This document shows positions 15,201 to 23,078 of a DNA stretch of 23,102 nucleotides, piece by piece. The notes under the pieces are model-generated. The model made no database searches. It had not been told where the DNA came from and saw only the letters and a list, made by a program, of their open reading frames with translations. Every line of letters begins with the position of its first letter. Position 1 is the first letter of the stretch. Location of the stretch: NCBI GenBank assembly GCA_964632945.1, contig CAZWCX010000114.1, forward strand, positions 1 to 23,102. Direction: 5' to 3'. This DNA is from CAZWCX01 sp964632945 (lineage in GTDB: Bacteria; Planctomycetota; MHYJ01; WSZJ01; CAZWCX01). The translations under genes were made by a program, and so were the position numbers.

Positions 15201-16284
15201 GGAGGATTGGACCGCGGGTCGACACCGCTACCGAATCGGGTTCCACGCCCTGCGCGAGGCGGGGCGGACGGCCCAGGTGTTCGCGGTGCCGGTCCTGTTC
15301 AATCGCCGCGAAGTGGACGAGGAGACCGGCGCGGCCACCACCTTGATCTTCGGTTCGTACGGCATCGTCGTCCTGCTCCTGTGGGCAGGGGCGCTCGTTC
15401 TGGCCGAGCGCTTGACCCGGCCCCTGACGCAACTGGTCCAGGGCACGCGCAGGATCGCCGCCGGCGACCTCGAGTTCCGCATCCGCACCGAGGCGAGCGG
15501 GGAGTTCCAGGAGCTCGTGGACGGGTTCAATCGGATGACCGCGGAGCTGAAGCAGGGGCGGGAGACCCTGGCGAAGGCGGAACGCGAGGCGGCCTGGCGG
15601 GAAATGGCGCGGCAGATCGCCCACGAGATCAAGAACCCCCTGACGCCGATGAAGCTCTCCGCACAGGAGATCGCGCGGGCGGTGCACGACCGGGACCCCG
15701 AGACCGGCGAGATCGTCTCGTCGGGAGTGCGCACGATCGTGCAGCAGATCGACCTGCTCGGGCGCATCGCCTCCGAATTCTCGACCTTCGCCCGGCTGCC
15801 CGTGGGCCGCCGCACGGCGCAGGATCTGAACGCGATCGTGCGCGACACCGCGCGCCTGTTCGAACACCCGGACCCCCCCGCGGTGGCGGTCGCACTCGAC
15901 CTCCAGGACGTCCTGCCCGCCGTGGTGCTCGATGCCGACGAGATGCGCCGCGTGCTGACCAACCTGTGCAAGAACGCCACGCAGGCGATGCCGCAGGGAG
16001 GGACGCTGACGTTGCGCACCCGACTCGCGCGCGACGGAAACCGCCTCTGGGTGCGCCTGCGCGTCTCCGACAGCGGGCAGGGGATCCCGCGCGAGATGAT
16101 CCCCCGCGTGTTCGACCCGTACTTTTCCACCCGGTCCGAGGGCACGGGCCTCGGCCTTGCCATTTGCCGGCGAATTGTGGAAGATCTGGGCGGTCGAATC
16201 TCCGCGCACAGCCGCGAAGGCGAAGGCGCGACCTTCACGATCGAACTGCCCGCCGCGCCCGCGGGCCTCACCAATCCGGCCTGA
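12256..16284 (+). CDS. Large NtrY-like sensor histidine kinase with about twelve TM segments
   Basis: This 1342-residue protein senses a signal at the membrane and autophosphorylates a histidine for transfer to a response regulator. The C-terminal core is typical of NtrY. HAMP lies at about 1053-1102. The H-box QIAHEIKNPLTPMKLS carries the phospho-acceptor His at about 1123. The N-box LTNLCKNATQAM is near 1240, followed by SDSGQGIP and GTGLGLAI near 1296. The N-terminus is far longer than in NtrY: one TM (9-25), a soluble segment to about 255, seven to eight TMs (258-510), a second soluble segment (about 510-760), a TM (about 764-790), another (about 859-881), a third soluble segment and a last TM (about 1030-1052). 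No response regulator is adjacent, so it is an orphan kinase here. The ATG at 12256 is chosen from the hydrophobic N-terminus and promoter position. Confidence 0.93.
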   Translation: MRSLRKSSVFWVLALLTAGWVQAWLETRWVALGVDRNPEAAVRRHTTAAAAAVRDRFARESTEAERIARTLAGSPRVRSGLAQPAREGSRELFAALLETGGASAPAGGIEILRADGSVAAWNGLTPVPGLATEGMGRATRRIEDGAIHLWFVVTVPVHESARGGAALGAVRVGVPVEARDRLHPRFRPVRTPTEAAREDTGAEVRIRRAPIGPETDGAAHVREPLDEADPALDAVIEIDRPLPEALFRGATRGARLRGRLLSAALLGVAFFVVAAGLTRRLATRPAWARTLLAVALPWGLRGALLALDLPGRAAGWAVLDENAYSNGAVGGLFSTPAEFLLTMGAALASATLLFRTVGAGGLTPRSGRGGALLGGGLTVAAAWAIALAVQSVVRDSTLEYFDPAEPIPPPAVLALLAGLFLLVQAAFLVVWAALPREGGRGRAPLFVAGILVAGTFALPVVPEMVGNFPFALGLGAFAAGAWLVRDRTAPQRVVLVALFAAGMLHLCFDAALDESRRRRILDAVPDVLGPSEAHYRLTVEEAAEGLADQPDVRALVVGWTESPPDRLVPIELWRRSIAHTGCDGLVLLKDDRGAVITSLSINFPAVAIWAPALDPLPTRTTSWARRLTDDDRIDLYAAQAPVLDAEGRPCGSVLVALSPPGRSVRSASFPEASRAARAPRERLPRVRVSRVGPGPTGAPDDLPWGGDLPAEVADRVGESEEPVWVRRPGGERPLETLFVRDAVPGGVAALTYEVPAGLPRATAFLSLFLWDSAMAMLLAAGVLVWQGVWEPRPVSGPFPVAVPAAANGAREAGHPAAIASDPAIGAPEPRGKGFFLSASARTVRRTAARFLGRLEHKILAFFLGVSLAPILVLSLFSRAVVSDRIEHEVGADALRAADLARRSLVLEREEAVRKGMPASTAVPFDPFCRRFAALTGKDLGIYVPGRLGATSKPELYELGHQPRRMPARAYVALTLEDGDAWLEDWTAGRHRYRIGFHALREAGRTAQVFAVPVLFNRREVDEETGAATTLIFGSYGIVVLLLWAGALVLAERLTRPLTQLVQGTRRIAAGDLEFRIRTEASGEFQELVDGFNRMTAELKQGRETLAKAEREAAWREMARQIAHEIKNPLTPMKLSAQEIARAVHDRDPETGEIVSSGVRTIVQQIDLLGRIASEFSTFARLPVGRRTAQDLNAIVRDTARLFEHPDPPAVAVALDLQDVLPAVVLDADEMRRVLTNLCKNATQAMPQGGTLTLRTRLARDGNRLWVRLRVSDSGQGIPREMIPRVFDPYFSTRSEGTGLGLAICRRIVEDLGGRISAHSREGEGATFTIELPAAPAGLTNPA

Positions 16285-16302
16285 GACCCGCCCCGAGGAT
16301 GC

Positions 16303-16314
16303 ACCCCCGGGGGT
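16303..16314. repeat. Perfect 12-bp palindrome downstream of the kinase gene
   Basis: ACCCCCGGGGGT lies 18 bases past the kinase stop and 22 before the next ATG. It has no T-run. It could be a short processing hairpin or chance in GC-rich DNA. Confidence 0.3.
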
Positions 16315-16336
16315 CGGAGCAATCGGAGACGACGGC

Positions 16337-17029
16337 ATGGACCCGACGAAACCGGGCGGCAACGCGGTCGCCGCCCTCATCCTGGGCATCGTCAGCATCC
16401 TCCTCATGCCGCTGGCGGGACCCTTTGCGGTCTGGCTGGGCCTGAGCGAGCGCAAAGCGATCCGCGAAGGGCGCTCGAGTCCGGCCGGCGACGGCATGGC
16501 CCTGGCGGGTGTGATCACCGGCATCGTCGGCTGCGTCTTCCTCCTGGGCGCCTGCGCCTGCGGACTCTTCTACGTGCTCCTGGTGGTCGGCGTCGTCACC
16601 GCCGGCGGGATCGCGGCCGGGCAGATCGCCAACGCCATGGACTCGCCCCCGGTCGTCCTCCGGCGCATCCATACGGCGCAGATGCTCTTCCTCGCGGAGG
16701 ACCTCGACCGCGACGGGGCCAAGGACTACGCGCGCAGCCTCGACGAACTCGAGGCTACCGGCGCGTTCCAGGATGGCGCGGACCTGCCGCAGGCCGCCGG
16801 GTACCGGCTGGTGATCGAGGGCGGGGCCGAAGGATACACCGCGCGCATGACCTCCACCCGATCCAGGCGGGGGCCGTCGTACTTCATCGATCAGACCGGC
16901 GTGTTGCGCAGCAATCAAGGTGGCGACCCGGCGGGACCGGACAGCCCGGTCGCGGAGGACATCATCGACCCGCTCGACCCCGACCTGCTCCTGCCCGCCG
17001 AAATCGAACCGGACGACGAGGGGAAGTGA
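16337..17029 (+). CDS. DUF4190-like membrane protein with pseudopilin-like C-terminal domain
   Basis: The 230-residue product has a DUF4190-type N-terminus: a hydrophobic segment at 10-36, a short basic/Gly loop (SERKAIREGRSSPAGDGMA) and a second hydrophobic region at 55-100 rich in Gly, Ala and Cys. From about 105 onward it carries a soluble domain of the kind seen in pseudopilins (RRIHTAQMLFLAEDLDRDG, YARSLDELEATG, GYRLVIEGG, SYFIDQTGVLR), followed by an acidic Pro-rich tail. The ATG at 16337 has GGAG eight bases upstream; an in-frame start inside the kinase gene is less likely. It is followed 10 bases later by the TPR-CPBP gene, so both are probably co-transcribed. Function is unknown. The domain combination is known mostly from environmental genomes, in my recollection. 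Confidence 0.82.
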   Translation: MDPTKPGGNAVAALILGIVSILLMPLAGPFAVWLGLSERKAIREGRSSPAGDGMALAGVITGIVGCVFLLGACACGLFYVLLVVGVVTAGGIAAGQIANAMDSPPVVLRRIHTAQMLFLAEDLDRDGAKDYARSLDELEATGAFQDGADLPQAAGYRLVIEGGAEGYTARMTSTRSRRGPSYFIDQTGVLRSNQGGDPAGPDSPVAEDIIDPLDPDLLLPAEIEPDDEGK

Positions 17030-17039
17030 GACCGGCCCG

Positions 17040-19109
17040 ATGATGCGCCCCCCCCTTCCGCTGGTCGGGCTCGCCTTCTGCCTCGTCCTGCTCGCCGCCG
17101 CGCCGACCGCGCGCGCAACGCCGTTCTCGACCGAGGAGGAGGAACTCTACGACCTCGGGATGGACCACCAGTTCGACGCGGCGATCGCGCTGGCCGACCG
17201 GCTGATCGCGCGCGACCCCGCCCGGCTCATCCCGCACAAGGTCCGGGTCTACTGCTCGGTGTTCGACCTGTCGCGGGATCCGCAGGCGGGGCTGGCGCCC
17301 TACCGGGAGCGGCTCCGCCGCAACCCCGGCGATCCTCTCGCCCGCTACCTGGTGCTTTACGGCGAGACCCTCCTGTCCGTGCGCATCCCGGACGGCGAGA
17401 AACGCAAGGAGGAATTCGAGCGCCTCCGCGACGAGGGCCGTCGGTTGGTCGAGGACCACCCCGGGGAATCGGAGTTCCAGTCCAATCTCGCGCGCGCGCA
17501 CCTGTTGCTGCTCGGCCATCACGAGGCCGGCAAGGCAATCACCGAGGCCCTCCGCCTGGACCCGGACAACGTTCCGTTGCACATGTCCGGGGCGACGCTC
17601 CACATGTCGTCCGAGCGCCAGGACTGGAATCGGCGCTGGATCGAGACCTACATCCGCGACCACCCGAACACGCCGTTCTGCGCGCACCTGCAATTGCACC
17701 TGGCGGAGGGAATCGTCAACGACGCCGAAAAGGCGCTTCGCCTGGAAGCCATCCTGCCGTCGCTCCTCGGCACGAGGTCGGAGGACGACGCGCGCATGGC
17801 GCTGGCGGAGCTCGACCGCAAGGCGGACGAGCACGCGGACGCCGTGATCGCGCGCGGCTGGTCGAACCAGTACGTGAAGGCCATCCTGCGCCGCGCCGAC
17901 CGTCTCCGCGACCGCGAGGGGTGGGCCTGGTTCGCCACCGAGGAGGTGCGTCAGGGCAACCTGCGCCAGGCCGTCGAGTTGCTCAAGAAGTCGGAGGCGC
18001 CGTTCCAGGCGATCCCGGGCGCCCTCCTGGTGATGCGCGCCAAGTGCCACTACCTCCTCGAAGAGTACGCGGAGGTGCGCGCCTGCCTGACCCGCCTGGC
18101 GGAACAAGGCGCCCGCGAAGCGCGAACCCACGCGGATCACCTGTACCTGGCCGGCGACTCCTGGTACGCGGAGGGGAACCATGAGGAGGCCCGCCAGGCC
18201 TACGACCGGGTGCTCGAGGGCAACGCGGCGTTCCCGATCCCGAGCCGGTTGCGCCATCTGGAGTGCATGGTGCGCCAGTACCCGCTTCTGGCGGTCGCCC
18301 AGGGCTCGACCCTGTTCCTGATCTTCCTCAGTGTGCTGCTGTCGGTGGCCCTGGTGGCGGCGCGTCTGCGCCACGCGCGCCGGTACTTCCCGCTGGCGAT
18401 GAAGCTGGCGCTCGGCGTGACCGCGCTCGAACTCGCGCTCTTCCTGCGCGCTACCCCGGACTCCGTGGCCGGCGGACTGATGGTGGCGATCGTCGGCTTC
18501 TTCAAGAACACGGCGCTGCTGACCGCGGGGATGCTGCTCGCCGCCCGGGGCGGCGCGCGCCCGTTCGCGCTCCTGCGCGACCTCGTCAAGGCCGGCCGCG
18601 GCCGCGCCCCGGCCGGGTTCGCCCGGCAGACCACCCTCGCCCTCGTCGCCATGTTCCTCTGCTGGGCGGGCCTGTTCGCGGTCACCTTCGGCATGATGAT
18701 CCGGTATCAGCCGCGCGCCAACGACAGCGTCAGCGTCACCAAGCCGCTCGAGTCGCGCGAGGACCGCGCGCAGGCCGAAAAGATCGAAGTCGACTACTTC
18801 GCCCTCGCCACCCTGATGGTCATGGCGGCGGCGATGGAGGAGATCCTCTTCCGCTGGTTCCTGCTCGGCTTCCTCCAGTCCTACCTGCGCCGGTTCGCCT
18901 GGAGCACCGCCTGGGCCGTGTTCCTCACCGCCTTCCTGTGGGGCGTGGGACACATGGGCGCCGTGGATCCATGGTGGTTCCGCCTGGTGCAGACCACCGC
19001 CTGCGGACTCCTCCTCGGCGCCCTGCGCTGGAAATTCGGCCTGGAAAGCAGTTTCATCGTCCACACCGCGTACAACTGGATGCAGATGTACCTCGGGACC
19101 CGGGGGTAG
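17040..19109 (+). CDS. Exported TPR protein fused to a CPBP-family intramembrane protease
   Basis: The 689-residue protein starts with a signal sequence (likely cleavage after ARA, residue 26). A helical TPR-like ectodomain follows to about residue 410 (for example LARAHLLLLGHHEAGKAITEALRLDP and AGDSWYAEGNHEEARQAYDRVLEG). From about 416 on there are seven to eight membrane segments. The end is a CPBP/Rce1-type (CAAX protease-like) glutamic protease domain with motif 1 EEILFR (E600, E601, R605), motif 2 FLWGVGH (H638) and motif 3 HTAYN (H675, N679), all intact. Such proteases cleave within membranes; bacterial members often act in peptide processing, immunity or protein sorting. The TPR ectodomain could recruit a substrate. 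The ATG at 17040 is followed directly by a second ATG. Two bases separate its stop from the ABC ATPase start, suggesting joint function. Confidence 0.87.
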   Translation: MMRPPLPLVGLAFCLVLLAAAPTARATPFSTEEEELYDLGMDHQFDAAIALADRLIARDPARLIPHKVRVYCSVFDLSRDPQAGLAPYRERLRRNPGDPLARYLVLYGETLLSVRIPDGEKRKEEFERLRDEGRRLVEDHPGESEFQSNLARAHLLLLGHHEAGKAITEALRLDPDNVPLHMSGATLHMSSERQDWNRRWIETYIRDHPNTPFCAHLQLHLAEGIVNDAEKALRLEAILPSLLGTRSEDDARMALAELDRKADEHADAVIARGWSNQYVKAILRRADRLRDREGWAWFATEEVRQGNLRQAVELLKKSEAPFQAIPGALLVMRAKCHYLLEEYAEVRACLTRLAEQGAREARTHADHLYLAGDSWYAEGNHEEARQAYDRVLEGNAAFPIPSRLRHLECMVRQYPLLAVAQGSTLFLIFLSVLLSVALVAARLRHARRYFPLAMKLALGVTALELALFLRATPDSVAGGLMVAIVGFFKNTALLTAGMLLAARGGARPFALLRDLVKAGRGRAPAGFARQTTLALVAMFLCWAGLFAVTFGMMIRYQPRANDSVSVTKPLESREDRAQAEKIEVDYFALATLMVMAAAMEEILFRWFLLGFLQSYLRRFAWSTAWAVFLTAFLWGVGHMGAVDPWWFRLVQTTACGLLLGALRWKFGLESSFIVHTAYNWMQMYLGTRG

Positions 19110-19111
19110 GC

Positions 19112-19963
19112 ATGATCGAAGCCCGTGCGCTCACCAAGCGATTCGACACCTTCACCGCCGTCGATTCGCTCGACCTCAAGATCGGCAGCGGCGAGTGGTT
19201 CATCTTCCTCGGCCACAACGGCGCCGGCAAGACCACGACCATTCGCATGCTCCTCGGCCTCACCACTCCATCCGCGGGCTCGGCCGGGGTCCTCGGCCTC
19301 AACCCCGCCTCCGACGGGATCGCCGTGCGCAAGCGCACCGGCTACCTGCCGGAGCGCTTCCAGCCCTACCCCTACCTGAGCGGCTGGGAGTACATGGAGT
19401 TCTGCGCCGACGTCTACGGCATGCCGCAGGCCGGGCGCAAGGAGCGCATCGGCGAACTGCTCGAACTGATGGAGATGTCCCCGTTCTCCGATCGCCTCAT
19501 CCGCAACTACTCGTTCGGGATGAAGAAGAAGATCGGATTCTGCGCCGCGCTCCTGCATCGCCCGGAGATCCTCTTCCTCGACGAGCCGACGGCGGACCTC
19601 GACCCCAAGACTTCGAACCTGATCCGCAAGATCATCCGCGGGCTCTGCGACCAGGGACGGACGGTCTTCATGACCACCCACATCCTCGGCATCACCGAGA
19701 AGGTGTGCGACTCGATCGGCATTTTCGACCACGGCACGCTGTTGAAGAAGCAGGCGTGGGGGGATTTCGAGAAGGAGTATCCGGGGCGATCGATGGAGGA
19801 GATTTTCCTCGCGCTCACGGGCGACGTGCGCCAGGAGAAGGTGGCCGGCTTTCTCGAAGGCGAGGCCAAGGGCGGCGGCCGGTCCGGCGCCGCGAGCGGG
19901 CCGGGCGGCGACGCGCCCCCCGCCGCCCGCGTTGCGGCCGGCGAGGGAGGCGAACCGAAGTGA
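19112..19963 (+). CDS. ABC transporter ATP-binding protein
   Basis: This 283-residue subunit energises the membrane protein encoded next. It has Walker A GHNGAGKT (34-41), a Q-loop region GYLPERF (77-83) without glutamine, signature NYSFGMKKK (132-140) in place of LSGGQ, Walker B ILFLDEP (153-159), D-loop ADLDP and H-loop H190. The YSFGMKKK signature and the LPE Q-loop are common in ABC-2-type exporters of the CcmA/NatA group. After residue 250 there is a Gly/Ala/Pro-rich tail of about 33 residues without recognisable structure. It begins two bases after the CPBP gene, and its stop overlaps the permease start (GTGA). It lacks a strong ribosome site, so it may depend on translational coupling. 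Substrate unknown. Confidence 0.94.
   Translation: MIEARALTKRFDTFTAVDSLDLKIGSGEWFIFLGHNGAGKTTTIRMLLGLTTPSAGSAGVLGLNPASDGIAVRKRTGYLPERFQPYPYLSGWEYMEFCADVYGMPQAGRKERIGELLELMEMSPFSDRLIRNYSFGMKKKIGFCAALLHRPEILFLDEPTADLDPKTSNLIRKIIRGLCDQGRTVFMTTHILGITEKVCDSIGIFDHGTLLKKQAWGDFEKEYPGRSMEEIFLALTGDVRQEKVAGFLEGEAKGGGRSGAASGPGGDAPPAARVAAGEGGEPK
19944..19949 (+). promoter_or_regulatory. Ribosome binding site deciding the GTG start of the permease
   Basis: GGGAGG lies 10 bases before the GTG at 19960, inside the end of the ATPase gene. It supports the GTGA overlap start over any ATG further inside the permease. Confidence 0.6.
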
Positions 19964-21603
19964 ACCTGCTCGCCTCCTACGTCTCGTTGACCGTCCGCCA
20001 GGGGTACAACTACGTCAATCAGACCCGCGAACTCCGCCTGCTCGCGGCGATCGGCATCCTGGTCTACGTCCTGTGCAGCCTGGTGATGGGGTTCACGTTC
20101 GCCAACAGCATGTCGCAGAAACTGCACGAGAACGCCCCCGAGGTCTTCGCGGCGTGGATGAACCGCCGCGTCGCCTGGGGAATCGGGTTCATCGCCGTCG
20201 TCACTCTGCTGGCGACCATCGCGACCCTGTTCCAGAGCGCCCAGCGCGACGAACTCGAGCGCCTGCGACTGTTGCCGATCCCCGACCTGCCGTTCTTCTC
20301 CATGCGCGTGCTGGACATCTGCATGGGCGTGTTTCTCTTCTTCCCCCTGCTGGTGATGCGGCCGATCCTGCGCTTCTGCGCCATCGAGGGCCTGTCGATG
20401 GCGCACGGCACTGCGCTCTTCCTCGGCATCGTCCTGGTGACGCTGCAGATCTGCTTCGCGCACATGGCGCTGGCGGTGGCGGCGGCGCGCCTGGTCCCGG
20501 AACGCATGGTGCAGAACAAGGGGGTCCTCTACGTGGCCCTGGCGGCGCTGGGGGCGATCTTCTTCGGCATCGCGATCGCCTTCGGCCGGCGTACCGGCGG
20601 ATCCGGCCTGCTGGGCGCGGTCGAGGACGCGCTCCCGGGCGTGGTGCTGCTCCACTCGATCCGCGAGGACGGGGTGTCGGTATGGCTTTACCTGCTCAAG
20701 ACGGCCGTGGTCACGGCGCTGCTCGGGGCGGTGAGTTTCTGGATCTATCGGCGTTTCTACCTCGGACCCTTCGATCTCCTGATGGACAAGCTGGTCAGCG
20801 AAGAGAAGGTCGTGGAGGGCCGCCTGTCCACCGCCGAGCGGCTGGCGCAGGGGGCAGGGCCCGCGATTCGGACCGCGGCGCGCCGGCTGCTCCATCCCGA
20901 CACCGGCGGCGACCTCGCCCTGGCGCTCGTGCGCAAGGAACTGCGGAGCCTCCTGCGCGACCCGTCGGTGCATCTGGCGATCTTCTTCGCTTTGCTCTTC
21001 CTCGCCCTGCCGGGGATGTTCTTCGCCGCGCGCGACCCCGTGCTCGGGTTGCAGGTAACCTACTTCCTCACCGTCGGGACGCTGCTCGTCTTCAACGCGG
21101 TCATGGCGGTCTCCTCCGTGGGACGCGAGGGGCTCGGTCTCGGGCTCATCACCGTCCTGCCCGTGCGCACGGACGCGGTCCTGTTCGCCAAGGCCTGCTC
21201 CTCGTTCATCCTCCACGTGCTGATCTCCCTGGCGCTGGGCGCGGGCGCGCTGCTGCTGCCGCTGGAAGCGACAACCCGGCTCATCGCCGCGCCGGCCCTG
21301 GCCGCCGCGTCGACCCTGGTCGGCGCGGTGCTGGTCTTCCTCGCCGTCGGCGTCGGCGCGATCTTCCCCAAGTTCGACTCGAAGAACCAGTTCCTGGCGG
21401 TGAACCGGTTCGGCGTCGCGGTCTTCTTCGGCCTGCTGACGCTGCTCCTGGTCTCCTCCGCCGGCGCATTCGCCTTCCCGGTCCTCTTCGGGCCCACGTA
21501 CCTCCTCGTCCCCGTGGTCCTGCTGGGGCTCTGGGCCTATACGGCCGGCGTCCTCTACCTGGAAGGAAGCCGTCACCTGAAACAGCTGATGGCCATCGTT
21601 TGA
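19960..21603 (+). CDS. ABC transporter permease, about twelve TM segments
   Basis: The 547-residue integral membrane protein is the likely partner of the ATPase it overlaps. I count six hydrophobic helices in the first half (LRLLAAIGILVYVLCSLVMG to LLKTAVVTALLGAVSFWIY). A cytoplasmic segment of about 60 residues follows (LVSEEKVVEGRLSTAERLAQ onward, ending VRKELRSLLRDPS), then six more helices to residue about 540. Two six-helix halves in one chain suggest a fused permease dimer, like some ABC-2 exporters. The motif VRKELRSLLRDPSV resembles the cytoplasmic coupling helix of ABC-2 permeases (KE...RD). Start GTG at 19960. Substrate cannot be inferred. Association with the CPBP protease hints at export of a processed peptide or lipoprotein, which is speculation. 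Confidence 0.88.
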   Translation: MNLLASYVSLTVRQGYNYVNQTRELRLLAAIGILVYVLCSLVMGFTFANSMSQKLHENAPEVFAAWMNRRVAWGIGFIAVVTLLATIATLFQSAQRDELERLRLLPIPDLPFFSMRVLDICMGVFLFFPLLVMRPILRFCAIEGLSMAHGTALFLGIVLVTLQICFAHMALAVAAARLVPERMVQNKGVLYVALAALGAIFFGIAIAFGRRTGGSGLLGAVEDALPGVVLLHSIREDGVSVWLYLLKTAVVTALLGAVSFWIYRRFYLGPFDLLMDKLVSEEKVVEGRLSTAERLAQGAGPAIRTAARRLLHPDTGGDLALALVRKELRSLLRDPSVHLAIFFALLFLALPGMFFAARDPVLGLQVTYFLTVGTLLVFNAVMAVSSVGREGLGLGLITVLPVRTDAVLFAKACSSFILHVLISLALGAGALLLPLEATTRLIAAPALAAASTLVGAVLVFLAVGVGAIFPKFDSKNQFLAVNRFGVAVFFGLLTLLLVSSAGAFAFPVLFGPTYLLVPVVLLGLWAYTAGVLYLEGSRHLKQLMAIV

Positions 21604-21613
21604 GGCACTCCGC

Positions 21614-22084
21614 ATGGCAACCCCCGCGAACGCCCGCCACCGGGTGACCATCTTCTCCGACGGCGGCTGCAAGCCGAACCCCGGTCCGGGCGGCTGGGCC
21701 GCGATCCTCCGCTGCCCGGAACTCGAGATGGAAAAGGAACTGTCGGGGTTCGAGCCGAACACGACCAACAACCGCATGGAGCTGACCGCGGTGACCCGCG
21801 CACTGGAGACGCTGAAGACGCCCTGCGACGTGACCGTCGTGACCGACAGCGAGTACCTCGCCAACGCGTTCCGGCAGGGCTGGATCGCCAACTGGAAACG
21901 GAACGGTTGGCGTACGGCGTCCCGGGAGCCGGTGAAGAACCAGGATCTGTGGGTGGCCCTCGATGCCCTGATCGCGAAGCACTCGGTGCGCTGGGAGTGG
22001 ACGAAGGGGCATGCGGGACACCCGGAGAACGAGCGCTGCGACGAGCTGGCGACGCAGGCGCGCGAGAGCCGGGGGAGGGGGTAG
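21614..22084 (+). CDS. rnhA: Ribonuclease HI
   Basis: RNase HI degrades the RNA strand of RNA-DNA hybrids, removing primers and R-loops. The 156-residue protein has family length and all catalytic residues: D16 in FSDGGC, E56 in NRMELTAV, D78 in VTDSEYL and D143 in ERCDELA, plus H133 in the KGHAGHPENE loop. The basic handle region WIANWKRNGWRTAS is present, as in the E. coli type. The ATG at 21614 lies 10 bases after the permease stop; there is no strong ribosome site, so it may be read through from the upstream genes. A few extra residues (MATPANARH) precede the first strand. Confidence 0.97.
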   Translation: MATPANARHRVTIFSDGGCKPNPGPGGWAAILRCPELEMEKELSGFEPNTTNNRMELTAVTRALETLKTPCDVTVVTDSEYLANAFRQGWIANWKRNGWRTASREPVKNQDLWVALDALIAKHSVRWEWTKGHAGHPENERCDELATQARESRGRG

Positions 22085-22097
22085 CCGTTCGGTCCGC

Positions 22098-22952
22098 ATG
22101 ATCCACTACTTCGTGAATCCCGCCTCCGGGCGCGGACTGGGCCGGCCGCTGCTGTCCGTGTGGCAGGACCGGCGGCCCGTCGTGATCGATCCGGCGAACC
22201 TGCACGCGCAGGTCCGGGATCGCGTGCGACCGGGAGACGTGGCGGCCATCGCCGGCGGCGACGGAACCGTGTCGATGGTGGTCGACGCGCTCTGCGCCGA
22301 AGGGCTCGTCCCGGCGGTGCGCGCGGCGGTCTACCCGCTGGGCACGGGGAACGACCTCGCCCGCGCACTCGGCATCCCCGCGCGCGCATCGCCGCTCGCC
22401 TTCGTCGGCCGTCTCGAGTCCGGCGTCGTCGTCCCGCGCGAGGTCACGGTCTGGCGCTCAGGTGCGCGCCGTTTTCTCAACTATCTCAGCCTCGGGATCG
22501 ACGCCGCCATGCTGGCCGCGGCGGACGGCTGGCGCACGCTCCTTCCCGGTAATCTCCTCTTCCGCCAGGCCACCCTCGGACTGGCCGGACTCGCCCATGC
22601 GGGGTACGTGATCCGCAAGGACACACGCCTGCGGACGGAGCGGGCGGAGATCCGCCTGGCCGGCCTGTGCGGAGCGATCCTGAGCAACGTCGGCTGGTAC
22701 CTGGGCGGCGCCCGCATCGGCGAGACCTGCCCGGCGGAACCGAGACTCTCCCTGACGCTGGTCCATCGTCCGGACGAGTACGCCCGGCTGGTCCTGTCGC
22801 GCCTCGGCTCCGCCGATCCGGTGCTGCCGTACGAAGTCGTGCGGGAAGCGACCCTCTCCGGCCCGGCACTGCCGGTGCAGATGGACGGGGAGGTCACGGC
22901 GTTCGCGTCGGGACCGGTGGTCTGCGAGGGCGGCGTGACGTTCCTGACGTGA
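22098..22952 (+). CDS. Diacylglycerol kinase catalytic-fold lipid kinase
   Basis: This 284-residue protein is a DAGK_cat/YegS-type lipid kinase, predicted to phosphorylate diacylglycerol, a sphingoid or a related lipid using ATP at the inner membrane face. Visible motifs are NPASG (7-11), AIAGGDGTVSMVV (50-62), PLGTGNDLARALG (80-92) and the C-terminal metal/substrate element VQMDGE. The length is normal. The ATG at 22098 lies 13 bases after the rnhA stop and starts right at the first beta strand (MIHYFVNP), while longer in-frame openings inside rnhA lack support. A weak ribosome site only. No lipid-synthesis partner is visible. The acceptor lipid cannot be told from the sequence. Confidence 0.93.
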   Translation: MIHYFVNPASGRGLGRPLLSVWQDRRPVVIDPANLHAQVRDRVRPGDVAAIAGGDGTVSMVVDALCAEGLVPAVRAAVYPLGTGNDLARALGIPARASPLAFVGRLESGVVVPREVTVWRSGARRFLNYLSLGIDAAMLAAADGWRTLLPGNLLFRQATLGLAGLAHAGYVIRKDTRLRTERAEIRLAGLCGAILSNVGWYLGGARIGETCPAEPRLSLTLVHRPDEYARLVLSRLGSADPVLPYEVVREATLSGPALPVQMDGEVTAFASGPVVCEGGVTFLT

Positions 22953-22960
22953 GCGTCGCT

Positions 22961-22974
22961 CGTCGGGCCCGACG
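22961..22974 (+). terminator. Perfect 14-bp palindrome after the lipid kinase gene
   Basis: CGTCGGGCCCGACG begins eight bases after the kinase stop and can fold as CGTCG-GGCC-CGACG. No T-run follows, so any termination would be factor-assisted or weak. Confidence 0.35.
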
Positions 22975-23078
22975 TCCCCGCGCCCGCGACCCCCGCCCGT
23001 ACGGACCCCGGCGCCTGGCGCTGCTGGGGCGGGCGGGGCGGCTCACCCCCCGCCGGCCGGGCCCAGGAGCCGCGCCCC

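Noticed and set aside
12109..16524. Very long minus-strand open frame extending the exported TPR gene upstream to about 1940 codons
   Set aside because: It lies opposite the clear histidine kinase gene and reads as Arg/Gly/His/Pro-rich low-complexity sequence. The signal peptide and ribosome site place the true start at 12108.
19507..22389. Minus-strand frame of about 960 codons opposite the ABC genes
   Set aside because: It is complementary to well-supported ATPase, permease and rnhA genes and has no recognisable motif or ribosome site.
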